From: Alphaproteobacteria bacterium
GTDB taxonomy: Bacteria > Pseudomonadota > Alphaproteobacteria > Bin95
DNA: 6,826 nucleotides
Assembly (NCBI GenBank): GCA_022822125.1
Contig: JAJECF010000030.1
Span: 1 to 6,826, forward strand
Reading direction: 5' to 3'
Shown here: positions 1 to 5,865 of the stretch, one piece after another
Layout: each line of letters opens with the position of its first letter
Position numbering within the stretch: the stretch's first letter is position 1
Program-made: the position numbers and the translations under genes
The notes under the pieces: model-generated
What the model was told of the DNA's origin: nothing
Database searches by the model: none
The model's input: only the letters and a program-made list of their open reading frames with translations

Positions 1-71
1 TGGCGGGAGCCAGCCCGTTGGGCGAAGCCGATTGGGGGTTCGGGAGCGTGTGGCGTCTGCGGTCCTCCCCT

Positions 72-107
72 CCTCATCCTGAGTAGCCGCGCCAGCGGTG
101 TATCGAA
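72..107. repeat. Solitary left half of a palindromic (REP-like) element
   Basis: The stretch begins with CCTCATCCTGAGTAGCCGC and ends with GTATCGAA, the same start and inner arm as the full elements at 108-207 and 533-660. It has no right half of its own and directly abuts the next copy, which begins at 108. It is probably a truncated copy or the leftover of a rearrangement between copies. No protein-coding signal is visible here. Confidence 0.75.
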
Positions 108-207
108 CCTCATCCTGAGTAGCCGCGAAGCGGCGTATCGAGGGAGCCACGATCGGCGGGCGTCCTTCGATACGCGCCTGCTGATGCAGTCGCTACTCAG
201 GATGAGG
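108..207. repeat. Palindromic repeat element, copy 1 (100 bp)
   Basis: The ends are a perfect 16-bp inverted repeat: CCTCATCCTGAGTAGC at 108-123 and GCTACTCAGGATGAGG at 192-207. An inner pair, CGTATCGAGGGA at 134-145 and TCCTTCGATACG at 163-174, pairs with one mismatch. The element could fold into a long two-part hairpin as RNA or single-stranded DNA. Bases 134-207 match 587-660 at 72 of 74 positions, so the copies are recent or kept alike. Elements with these arms are common between genes in alphaproteobacteria (family knowledge). Function is unknown, and no transposase lies within it. Confidence 0.85.
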
Positions 208-332
208 GGGAGGGCCCGCTGGCGCCGCCGCTGCCCGGGACGAGGAAAGGGGAGGGCCCGCTGGCGCAGTCGCTACTCAGGACGAGGACGGGGGAGGGCC
301 CGCTGGCGCCGCCGCTGTTCAGGATGAGGACG
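207..332. repeat. 42-bp tandem repeat, three copies
   Basis: The 19-mer GGGGAGGGCCCGCTGGCGC occurs at 207-225, 249-267 and 291-309, exactly 42 bp apart. Each unit ends in a variant of the right arm of the palindromic element: CCGGGACGAGG in unit 1, GCTACTCAGGACGAGG (272-287) in unit 2 and GCTGTTCAGGATGAGG (314-329) in unit 3. The array therefore looks like an amplification of the right end of the element at 108-207. The period is a multiple of three, so all frames stay open, which creates a false repetitive minus-strand reading frame. There are no unique spacers, so it is not a CRISPR array. Confidence 0.8.
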
Positions 333-352
333 GGCCGTGCGCGGCTCTTTTC

Positions 353-442
353 GTCGCCCCGGACCCCGATCCGGGGCCTCCATGCAACGCCTCCCCGGCC
401 GTACGAGGCCCCGGCTCTCCGCTTCGCTCCGGCCGGGGCGAC
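353..442. repeat. Second palindromic repeat family (nested GC-rich inverted repeat)
   Basis: Two nested perfect 10-bp inverted repeats are visible. The outer pair is GTCGCCCCGG at 353-362 and CCGGGGCGAC at 433-442. The inner pair is CCGGGGCCTC at 371-380 and GAGGCCCCGG at 405-414. A short CCCCGATCCGGGG palindrome (364-376) overlaps the inner left arm. The sequence is unlike the CCTCATCC family on either side. GC-rich elements with such arms are frequent in alphaproteobacterial intergenic DNA. The adjoining bases 443-532 show no gene or repeat that I recognise. Confidence 0.7.
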
Positions 443-532
443 AAGTTGGCGCTGTCCTCTGACCCTCATCCCGATACCAGTGGCACCGGGTTGAGATTCA
501 CGGGCAAATGCCGCCCGGCGCCTCCCGCCTCT

Positions 533-660
533 CCTCATCCTGAGTAGCCGACCGAAGAGCCTGTCCTGAGCGTGCCGAAGGGGAGGCGTATCGAAGGAGC
601 CACGATCGGCGGGCGTCCTTCGATACGCGCCTGCTGACGCAGTCGCTACTCAGGATGAGG
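533..660. repeat. Palindromic repeat element, copy 2 (with insertion)
   Basis: This is the second full copy of the element at 108-207, with ends CCTCATCCTGAGTAGC (533-548) and GCTACTCAGGATGAGG (645-660). Its inner arms CGTATCGAAGGA (587-598) and TCCTTCGATACG (616-627) pair perfectly. The left arm is longer than in copy 1 because about 30 extra bases (roughly 551-584) carrying CCTGAGCGTGCCGAAGG have been inserted. The right part, 587-660, is almost identical to copy 1. Confidence 0.85.
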
Positions 661-692
661 ACGGGAGGAAGGCCTCCTTCGGCAAGCTCAGG
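565..692. repeat. Third inverted-repeat pair straddling the copy 2 element
   Basis: CCTGAGCGTGCCGAAGG at 565-581 and CCTTCGGCAAGCTCAGG at 676-692 are inverted repeats with one mismatch over 17 bp. The left arm lies inside the left arm of the 533-660 element and the right arm lies just outside it. Two repeat families are therefore interleaved. The arms resemble another widespread alphaproteobacterial palindrome, built on CCTTCG-n-CAAGCTCAGG. Confidence 0.65.
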
Positions 693-752
693 GCATGTTG
701 GCGGAGGAGATGCGCGACATACGCCGACCGGCGGGGCCGTCTCTACAACAAA

Positions 753-977
753 ATGGATTTCGTTTACGACTACATCACACGCCGCAACGACCCCGTGCCG
801 GCCGCTTATGGGAACGGGCCGGAAGGCGTGTTGTTGAAGCCCGCGCCGGTTTTCGCCGAGACCCGGCCGGAGGATGTGTTCGGAAGCATCGCCTGGGACG
901 GCCCGCCCGGGTCCCTTGAAGATATGGAAGCCGGGGTTCTGGAGGAGGCGAAGCCGGATGGCATTCATGTCCGTTAA
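753..977 (+). CDS. Small hypothetical protein (74 aa), possible remnant of an AbrB/MazE-like antitoxin
   Basis: The reading frame gives 74 residues ending at TAA (975-977). Residues about 26-66 contain VLLKPAPVF, RPEDVFGSI and WDGPPGSLEDMEAG. This pattern, a proline-rich linker followed by G-x-GPP-SLEDME and an acidic/alanine helix, resembles the C-terminal tail of AbrB/MazE/VapB-type antitoxins. The usual N-terminal swapped-hairpin DNA-binding half is not seen. There is no Shine-Dalgarno sequence before ATG 753, and the frame stays open leftward into the palindromic repeats. I infer either a 5'-truncated gene whose front was replaced by repeat DNA, or a small unrecognised protein. No partner toxin gene lies on its right. 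The family assignment is by eye and weak. Confidence 0.4.
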   Translation: MDFVYDYITRRNDPVPAAYGNGPEGVLLKPAPVFAETRPEDVFGSIAWDGPPGSLEDMEAGVLEEAKPDGIHVR

Positions 978-1032
978 TTTAAGTTATAATTCCTATTTAT
1001 GCATTGATTTCCGGAATAAAATTCCTACATAG
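975..1032. promoter_or_regulatory. AT-rich island with direct and inverted repeats
   Basis: About 58 bp are strikingly AT-rich against very GC-rich surroundings. AATTCCTA occurs at 988-995 and again at 1020-1027, 32 bp apart (about three helical turns). GGAAT (1013-1017) forms an inverted repeat with ATTCC (1021-1025). A perfect TATAAT lies at 985-990, but no good -35 box stands 16-18 bp upstream. It could be a promoter or operator, a protein-binding site, or a scar of inserted DNA. The sequence does not decide between these. Confidence 0.4.
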
Positions 1033-1174
1033 GTCGTGGCGAGGCGGCAGCCGCGGGCCGCATCCGTTCGCGCCGGCGCGAAAAACCCTCATCGAAACGG
1101 ACAGGACAGGCGCGTCCTGCGCTTGGCCTCGCGCGCGCGGCAAAGGGACCGCCGCGGGCAAGCTGGCGGCGGCG
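1033..1174. other. Gene-free stretch, no recognised function
   Basis: The open frames here are arginine- and alanine-rich products of GC-rich non-coding DNA and look like no known protein. One short inverted repeat is visible, CAGGAC (1102-1107) with GTCCTG (1114-1119). A copy of ACAGGACA at 1101-1108 anticipates the repeats further right. I see no convincing promoter, RNA gene or terminator. Confidence 0.5.
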
Positions 1175-1294
1175 TGAAACGGAATGAAACCGGACGAGGA
1201 ACCCATGCGGAAAACAGGACACCCCATGCCCGGACAGGACACAGCATATGCGCCCTGCGCATGCAGATCATGACATCGCATGACATTCCATGAC
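1175..1294. repeat. Cluster of short direct repeats with 10- and 20-bp spacing upstream of recO
   Basis: Three sets follow one another. TGAAACGGAA (1175-1184) and TGAAACCGGA (1185-1194) are 10 bp apart. ACAGGACAC occurs at 1214-1222 and 1234-1242, 20 bp apart, each preceded by CCCATGC (1202-1208 and 1223-1229), giving two tandem units of about 20 bp. CATGACAT occurs at 1269-1276 and 1279-1286 and CATGAC at 1289-1294, all 10 bp apart. A further ATGACAT lies at 1352-1358, just before recO. The spacings match one or two DNA turns, as for arrays of protein-binding sites. The binding protein, if any, is unknown. Confidence 0.55.
1248..1262. repeat. Perfect small hairpin ATGCGC-CCT-GCGCAT
   Basis: A 6-bp perfect inverted repeat with a 3-base loop lies between the ACAGGACAC and CATGACAT repeats. 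The palindrome GCATATGC (1244-1251) overlaps its left edge. No T-run follows, so it is not a typical intrinsic terminator. It may be part of the same putative binding region. Confidence 0.4.
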
Positions 1295-1364
1295 GCTCTG
1301 CCTGGGCCCCGCCGGTCCGGCATCGCGACACCCGGCGTTGCGAACGGTGGTATGACATGCCGCC

Positions 1365-2075
1365 ATGATCGACTGGACCGACCGCGCCGTCATGCTGTCC
1401 GCCCGCCCGTTCGGCGAAGGCAAGGCGGTCGCGCAGGCGCTGACCGAGACGCATGGACGCCATGCCGGGCTGGTGCAGGGCGCGCGCCGGCATGCCGGGG
1501 CGCTGCAGCCGGGAACGCTCGCGACGCTGCGCTGGCGGGCCAGGCTTTCCGACCAGCTCGGCGCGTTCTCCTGCGAGGTCGAAACGGCCCATGCCGCGTT
1601 CTGGCTGGACGACCCGCCGCGCCTGGCGGCGCTCCAGAGCGCCTGCGCCGTGGCGGAATTGGGCCTGCCGGAGCGCGAGCCGCATCCCGCCGCGTTTCTC
1701 GGGCTTGCGGCCTTTCTGGAGACGCTGGCTGGCGAGGCCTGGCCCGCGGCCTATGTCGGCTACGAGGTGGCGCTGCTGGCCGAGCTCGGCTTCGGCCTCG
1801 ATCTGGAGCGCTGCGCGGTCACCGGCAGCCGGACGGGCCTCGCCTGGGTCTCGCCGAGATCCGGCCGGGCCGTCGCGCGCGAGGCCGGCGAGGCGTGGAA
1901 AGAGCGCCTCCTGGCGCTGCCGGGCTTCCTTTGCGGCGCGCCCGGATTCGCGCCGGAGGACATTCGCGACGGCCTGGCGCTCACCGGCCATTTCCTCGCC
2001 CGCCATATCGCCGGGCCCGCAGACCGCCCGATGCCCGCCGCGCGCCTGCGCCTCGCGGATTGTTTCGAGGGCTGA
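1365..2075 (+). CDS. recO: DNA repair protein RecO
   Basis: The product is 236 aa, a normal length for RecO. RecO acts in the cytoplasm with RecR (and RecF) to load RecA onto SSB-coated single-stranded DNA during gap repair, and it can anneal complementary strands. The N-terminal part (about 1-80) fits the RecO OB-fold: it opens [19 protein letters not shown], then [14 protein letters not shown] and [20 protein letters not shown], the last typical of alphaproteobacterial RecO. The rest is the alanine/leucine-rich helical domain, ending in an ARLRLADCF segment. I see no zinc-binding cysteine cluster. The start is fixed by an in-frame TGA at 1353-1355, and ATG 1365 gives the expected N-terminus. 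The ribosome site is poor: GGTGG at 1346-1350 is 14 bases away. In many alphaproteobacteria era precedes recO, but here non-coding repeat-bearing DNA does. parC follows 49 bp later, probably co-transcribed. Confidence 0.92.
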   Translation: MIDWTDRAVMLSARPFGEGKAVAQALTETHGRHAGLVQGARRHAGALQPGTLATLRWRARLSDQLGAFSCEVETAHAAFWLDDPPRLAALQSACAVAELGLPEREPHPAAFLGLAAFLETLAGEAWPAAYVGYEVALLAELGFGLDLERCAVTGSRTGLAWVSPRSGRAVAREAGEAWKERLLALPGFLCGAPGFAPEDIRDGLALTGHFLARHIAGPADRPMPAARLRLADCFEG

Positions 2076-2124
2076 GGACGCCTATGCTTGCGGCGATCCC
2101 GATTCGGAGCATTTGCAGCGCATC
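2074..2124 (+). promoter_or_regulatory. recO-parC junction with an out-of-frame Shine-Dalgarno/ATG
   Basis: GAGGA at 2074-2078 overlaps the recO stop codon and lies 5 bases before ATG 2084, an excellent start site. That ATG is in the +2 frame relative to parC and would give a 55-residue peptide (to 2251) with no recognisable features, overlapping the parC start. The in-frame parC start candidates, TTG 2113 and GTG 2125, have only a badly spaced GGAG at 2106-2109 (3 and 15 bases away). The site could allow translational coupling from recO or a leader peptide, or it could be chance. Confidence 0.35.
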
Positions 2125-4359
2125 GTGTCCGACGAGACTGCCGGAATCGTTGAGTCCGTCCCTTTCAGCACGGCTCTGGGCGAGCGGTATCTCGCCTATG
2201 CGCTCTCGACGATCACCGCGCGCTCTCTGCCGGATGTGCGCGACGGGCTGAAGCCGGTCCACCGCCGCCTCGTCCACGCCATGCGCGAACTGGGCCTCGA
2301 CCCCGCCGCCGGCTTCAAGAAATGCGCGCGCGTCGTCGGCGATGTCATGGGCAAATACCACCCCCATGGCGACGCCGCGATCTACGACGCCATGGTGCGC
2401 CTCGCGCAGGAATTCGCCGTCCGCTACCCGCTGGTCGAGGGCCACGGCAATTTCGGCAATATCGACGGCGATAACGCCGCCGCCATGCGCTACACCGAGG
2501 CGCGCTTGACAACAGTGGCCGAGGCGCTGCTGGAGGGCATCGATGAGGACGCCGTCGATTTCCGCGAGACCTATGACGGCGAGGGCCGCGAGCCGGCGGT
2601 GCTGCCGGCGGCCTTTCCCAACCTGCTGGCCAATGGCGCGCAGGGCATCGCGGTCGGCATGGCGACCAATATCCCGCCGCATAATGCGGGCGAACTCGCC
2701 GCCGCCCTCCTGCACCTGATCCGCTGGCCGACCGCGAAGGACGAGAAGATCGCGGAACTGGTGCCGGGGCCGGACTTCCCGACCGGCGGCTGCCTGACCG
2801 AGGACGCCGCCGCCATCGCGGAGGCCTACCGCACAGGGCGCGGCAGCCTGCGCGTGCGCGCGCGCTGGGAGGTGGAGCGGCTCGAACGCGGTAACTGGCG
2901 CGCCGTTGTGACCGAGATTCCCTACCAGGTGCAGAAGGCGCGGCTTCTGGAACGGCTCGACGCCGCCATCGAGGCCCGCAAGCTGCCGGCGGTCGAGCAG
3001 GTGATCGACGAGTCCGCCGAGGATGTGCGCATCCTGCTGGTGCCGCGCAACCGCAGCATCGACCCGGCTGCGATGATGGAGCAGGCGTTCAGGCACTCGG
3101 AGCTGGAAATCCGCTTCGGCCTCAACCTGAATGTGCTGGATGCCCGGGGGCGGCCGCGGGTGATGTCGCTCCGGGAATGCCTGCTGGCCTTTCTCGACCA
3201 CCGCATGGACGTGCTGCAGCGGCGCACGCGCCACCGCCTGGAGCGGATCGCCCGGCGGCTGGAAGTCCTGGAAGCCTATCTCGCCGTCTATCTCAATCTG
3301 GACGAGGTGATCCGCATCGTCCGCGAGGAGGACGACCCGCGCGCCGAACTCTGCGCGTGCCTCGGCGTGAACGAGGCGCAGGCGGACGCGATTCTGGCCA
3401 TGCGGCTCCGCGCGCTGCGCAGGCTGGAAGAGGCCGCCATCCGCGAGGAGCATGCGAAGCTCACCGCGGAGCAGGCGGAATGCCGGGCGCTGCTGGCCGA
3501 TGAGAAGCTCCGGCGCAGGCGGCTTTCACAGGAGGTCCGCCAGATGCGGGACCGGTTCGGCTCGGGCGAGGCCGGGCGGCGGCGGACCCTGCTGGCCGAG
3601 GCGCCGGCTGCGAACGGCGCGGCGAAGGCGTTCGCCATGCCGGGCGAGCCGGCCACCGTGCTGGTGTCCGAGATGGGCTGGGTGCGCGTGTTGAAAGGCC
3701 ATCTCGGCGCCGATGCCGCGCCCCGATACAAGGAGGGCGACCGCGAGGCCTGGCGCCTTGCCGTCCAGACCTCGGACCGCCTTTTGCTGTTCGCCGCTTC
3801 GGGGCGGGTCTTCACCGTCGCGGTGGACCGGCTGCCGGACGGCAGGGGCATGGGCCGACCGCTGCGCCTGCATGCTGATATGGCCCAGGAGGACAGCATC
3901 GTGGCGATCCGCGCCGCGCGGCCGGACGGACGCCTGCTGCTGGCCGCCGAGGACGGGCGCGGCTTTATCGTGCGCGAGGACGGCGTGACCGCCCAGACGC
4001 GGACCGGCAAGCAGGTGATGACCGGCACGCTCAAGGCGGTTGCGGAAATCCGCGAGGACGACGACTCCGTCGCTGTCATCGGCCGGAACCGGCGCCTGCT
4101 GGTGTTCCCGCTCGACCAGGCGCCGGAGCTTGCGCGCGGGCGCGGCGTGCGCCTGCAACGCTATGAGCGCGGCGGGCTCGCGGATGTCGCGGCGCTCCGC
4201 GCGGCGGACGGGCTCGTCTGGCGGATCGGCGGGCGCACAAGGCGTGAAACCGACCTCCGCACATGGCTCGGTCGGCGCGGCGGCGTCGGCCGCCTGCCGC
4301 CGCACGGCTTCCCGCGCAACAACCGCTTCACGCCGCGCGACCCGCCGGACGAGGCGTAA
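2125..4359 (+). CDS. parC: DNA topoisomerase IV subunit A (ParC)
   Basis: The product is 744 aa from GTG 2125, the size of alphaproteobacterial ParC. With ParE it decatenates daughter chromosomes by passing one duplex through a double-strand break. The breakage-reunion domain comes first: [20 protein letters not shown] (18-37), [10 protein letters not shown] (39-48), [16 protein letters not shown] (76-91), and catalytic Tyr123 within AAMRYTE. The tower and coiled coil include [10 protein letters not shown] (419-428). The C-terminal DNA-wrapping domain starts near 505 with [11 protein letters not shown] and ends in [11 protein letters not shown] and [10 protein letters not shown]. The QRRRGGKG box of GyrA is absent and [14 protein letters not shown] stands late in the domain, so this is ParC and not GyrA. 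Ala84 occupies the position of Ser80 in E. coli ParC, while acidic Asp88 is kept. The start is not certain: TTG 2113 is the alternative, and the frame runs open far upstream only as a shadow of recO. Confidence 0.93.
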   Translation: MSDETAGIVESVPFSTALGERYLAYALSTITARSLPDVRDGLKPVHRRLVHAMRELGLDPAAGFKKCARVVGDVMGKYHPHGDAAIYDAMVRLAQEFAVRYPLVEGHGNFGNIDGDNAAAMRYTEARLTTVAEALLEGIDEDAVDFRETYDGEGREPAVLPAAFPNLLANGAQGIAVGMATNIPPHNAGELAAALLHLIRWPTAKDEKIAELVPGPDFPTGGCLTEDAAAIAEAYRTGRGSLRVRARWEVERLERGNWRAVVTEIPYQVQKARLLERLDAAIEARKLPAVEQVIDESAEDVRILLVPRNRSIDPAAMMEQAFRHSELEIRFGLNLNVLDARGRPRVMSLRECLLAFLDHRMDVLQRRTRHRLERIARRLEVLEAYLAVYLNLDEVIRIVREEDDPRAELCACLGVNEAQADAILAMRLRALRRLEEAAIREEHAKLTAEQAECRALLADEKLRRRRLSQEVRQMRDRFGSGEAGRRRTLLAEAPAANGAAKAFAMPGEPATVLVSEMGWVRVLKGHLGADAAPRYKEGDREAWRLAVQTSDRLLLFAASGRVFTVAVDRLPDGRGMGRPLRLHADMAQEDSIVAIRAARPDGRLLLAAEDGRGFIVREDGVTAQTRTGKQVMTGTLKAVAEIREDDDSVAVIGRNRRLLVFPLDQAPELARGRGVRLQRYERGGLADVAALRAADGLVWRIGGRTRRETDLRTWLGRRGGVGRLPPHGFPRNNRFTPRDPPDEA

Positions 4360-4368
4360 CCCCTCGTC
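4348..4368. terminator. Candidate shared hairpin between convergent parC and amidase genes
   Basis: GACGAGG (4348-4354) and CCTCGTC (4362-4368) form a perfect 7-bp stem with a 7-base loop. The parC stop TAA (4357-4359) lies in the loop, and the amidase stop (TCA on this strand, 4367-4369) overlaps the right arm. The genes are only 7 bp apart, so any terminator must serve both directions. There is no T-run on either strand, so intrinsic termination is doubtful. Confidence 0.35.
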
Positions 4369-5779
4369 AGAGCGCCGGGCGCCTGTCCGCCCAGGGGCGC
4401 GCCGCCTCGAAGGCGGCGGCGGCCTGGAGCACGCCCAGGTCGTCCAGCCGGCGCCCGACGACCGGGAGGCCGACCGGCAGGCCCGCTTCCGTGAACCCGC
4501 AGGGAATCGAGGCCGCCGGATTGTGGCTGAGATTGAAGGGATAGCTGAATTGCGCCCATTGCAGCCAGTTCCACGGATGGTCCGGCCAGTGCGCGGGGGA
4601 CAGGCGGTCGGCGGGGAAGGCGGCGACGGAGACGGAGGGCGTGAGCAGGAAATCATAGTCCTCGAAGAAGCGGTGGATCGCCTCGACATAAGCGAGCTTC
4701 CGCGCCCGCATGGCGAGATAGTCCTCCGCCCGGTAGCCCAGGCCGTCGCGGATGCAGGCGACCAGGCCGGGGTCCATCCGGTCCTCGAACTCCTCGAGGC
4801 AGGCTGCGAAATTGGTCTCATGCACGGCCCAGAAGAAGTGCTCGATCTCAGGCCCGTCCGGCCCCCAGGCGGGCGAAACCTCTTCGATGTCCGCCCCGAA
4901 TGCCGGGAATGCCGCGACCGCGTCCGCCACAAGCGCCGCCACCTCGTCATCGACGCGCGCATGGCCGAGATCGGGGCTCCAGGCGATGCGCGCGCCCCGG
5001 AGCCGTTCGCCCTCGCCAAGCAGCGCCGGATAGTCCGCCGGCGGCGCTTCGAGGCTGTAATGGTCGCGCGGATGCGAGCCGGCGATGACGCTCAGCATCA
5101 GCGCGGCATCCGCGACCGTGCGCGTCATCGGCCCGACATGGCTCACCTGGTCCGTGTTGCCGACCGGCAGATGCGCCACCCGCCCGTAGCTCGGCTTGAT
5201 GCCGAACACGCCGCAGAAATGGCTCGGCATGCGGATGGAGCCCGCGCCGTCCGATCCCTGGTGGAGCGGGCCGTAGCCGGCCGCGGCGCCCGCGCCCGCG
5301 CCCGCCGAGGACGCGCCGGCATTCATGCCATGCGCCCAGGGATTGTGCGTGATGCCGGTCAGCGGGCTCTGGCTCACGCCCTTCCAGCCCTGCTCGGAGG
5401 TCGTCGTCTTGCCGAGCGAGATCGCGCCGGCGGCCGCCAGCCGATCCACGCAGGGCGCGTTTTCCGCCGGGACCGCGCCCTTCTCCGTGACGGAGCCGCG
5501 TTCGGTCGGGATGCCGGCCGTGTTGGTCAGGTCCTTGATCGTGACCGTCACGCCGTGAAGCGGCCCGAGCGCGGCGCCCGCCATGACCTGCGCCTCGGCC
5601 GCCTTCGCCGCATCCCGCGCGCGGTCCGCCGTCAGCGTCGCGAAGGCGTTGATCCGGGGCTCCAGCCGCTCGATGCGCGCCAGCACCGCATCGACAATCT
5701 CCACCGGCGAGAGCTCGCGCGCAGCCACCATCGCCGCCAGCCGGGTCGCTGGCGTGAAACACAGGTCTTCTTCGTTCAT
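4367..5779 (-). CDS. Amidase-signature family hydrolase
   Basis: The product is 470 aa, full length for the amidase signature family, which hydrolyses amide bonds through a Ser-cisSer-Lys triad. All three residues are visible: Lys82 in VTVTIKDLT, cis-Ser157 in GASSAGAGAG, and nucleophile Ser181 in GSDGAGSIRMPSHFCG. The spacings Lys-Ser 75 and Ser-Ser 24 equal those of fatty acid amide hydrolase. GIKPSYGRV and GPMTRTVADAALML follow as usual. No signal peptide is evident, so it should be cytoplasmic. GGAG at 5787-5790 lies 7 bases before ATG 5779, supporting the start. It is unlikely to be GatA: the glutamyl-tRNA amidotransferase genes gatB and gatC are not adjacent, and the signature region (HQGSDGAGSIRMPS) is of the catabolic amidase type. 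The substrate cannot be read from sequence. It is divergent from the Rid-like gene at 5900, which may be a functional partner. Confidence 0.9.
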   Translation of the reverse strand: MNEEDLCFTPATRLAAMVAARELSPVEIVDAVLARIERLEPRINAFATLTADRARDAAKAAEAQVMAGAALGPLHGVTVTIKDLTNTAGIPTERGSVTEKGAVPAENAPCVDRLAAAGAISLGKTTTSEQGWKGVSQSPLTGITHNPWAHGMNAGASSAGAGAGAAAGYGPLHQGSDGAGSIRMPSHFCGVFGIKPSYGRVAHLPVGNTDQVSHVGPMTRTVADAALMLSVIAGSHPRDHYSLEAPPADYPALLGEGERLRGARIAWSPDLGHARVDDEVAALVADAVAAFPAFGADIEEVSPAWGPDGPEIEHFFWAVHETNFAACLEEFEDRMDPGLVACIRDGLGYRAEDYLAMRARKLAYVEAIHRFFEDYDFLLTPSVSVAAFPADRLSPAHWPDHPWNWLQWAQFSYPFNLSHNPAASIPCGFTEAGLPVGLPVVGRRLDDLGVLQAAAAFEAARPWADRRPAL

Positions 5780-5813
5780 CGGCTCTCTCCGGCCTCGGAC
5801 TGTCGATGGCAGG

Positions 5814-5843
5814 AGCCTAGCCCGGATGTCCCGCCGCTGTCAT
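5814..5843 (-). promoter_or_regulatory. Candidate sigma-70 promoter for the amidase gene
   Basis: Read on the minus strand, ATGACA (5838-5843; five of six to TTGACA) is followed after 18 bases by TAGGCT (5814-5819; three of six to TATAAT). Transcription would start near 5807, leaving a leader of under 30 bases with the GGAG site. The -10 match is weak. Confidence 0.35.
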
Positions 5844-5865
5844 CGCCCCGCGCAGCGCCTATGCT
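5837..5865 (+). promoter_or_regulatory. Candidate sigma-70 promoter for the Rid-like gene
   Basis: CTGTCA (5837-5842; four of six to TTGACA) is followed after 17 bases by TATGCT (5860-5865; four of six to TATAAT). Transcription would start near 5872, about 28 bases before ATG 5900. Its -35 overlaps the -35 of the candidate amidase promoter on the other strand, so a single regulator or polymerase could affect both genes. Confidence 0.45.

Noticed and set aside
1..86. C-terminal end of an upstream gene in frame 3 (AGASPLGEADWGFGSVWRLRS, stop at 84-86)
   Set aside because: The stop lies inside a repeat element and the fragment is too short to recognise. A gene end here can be neither shown nor excluded.
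207..332. CRISPR array
   Set aside because: The three units are repeated over their full length with no unique spacers, are GC-rich derivatives of the adjacent palindrome, and no cas genes are present.
72..332. Insertion sequence or complete transposon
   Set aside because: There are inverted repeats but no transposase reading frame and no target-site duplication that I can identify.
197..538. Minus-strand ORF with 14-residue repeats (GGASGPSP type)
   Set aside because: It is generated by the 42-bp tandem DNA repeat and neighbouring palindromes. There is no ribosome site or protein similarity.
1453..2124. Long upstream extension of the parC reading frame (total 968 codons from 1453)
   Set aside because: It overlaps recO in another frame and is arginine/serine/proline-rich nonsense with no ParC similarity before about 2125. 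It is open only because of the high GC content.
1981..3453. 490-codon minus-strand ORF opposite parC
   Set aside because: It is the antisense of recognised ParC domains, histidine/arginine-rich and without family features. The same holds for the minus-strand frames at 3526-5019 and 1089-2006.
5279..5370. Defective amidase because the usual GGSSGG motif reads GASSAG
   Set aside because: The cis-serine, nucleophile serine and lysine are all present at the standard spacing, and only flanking glycines differ. Such variants occur in amidase subfamilies.
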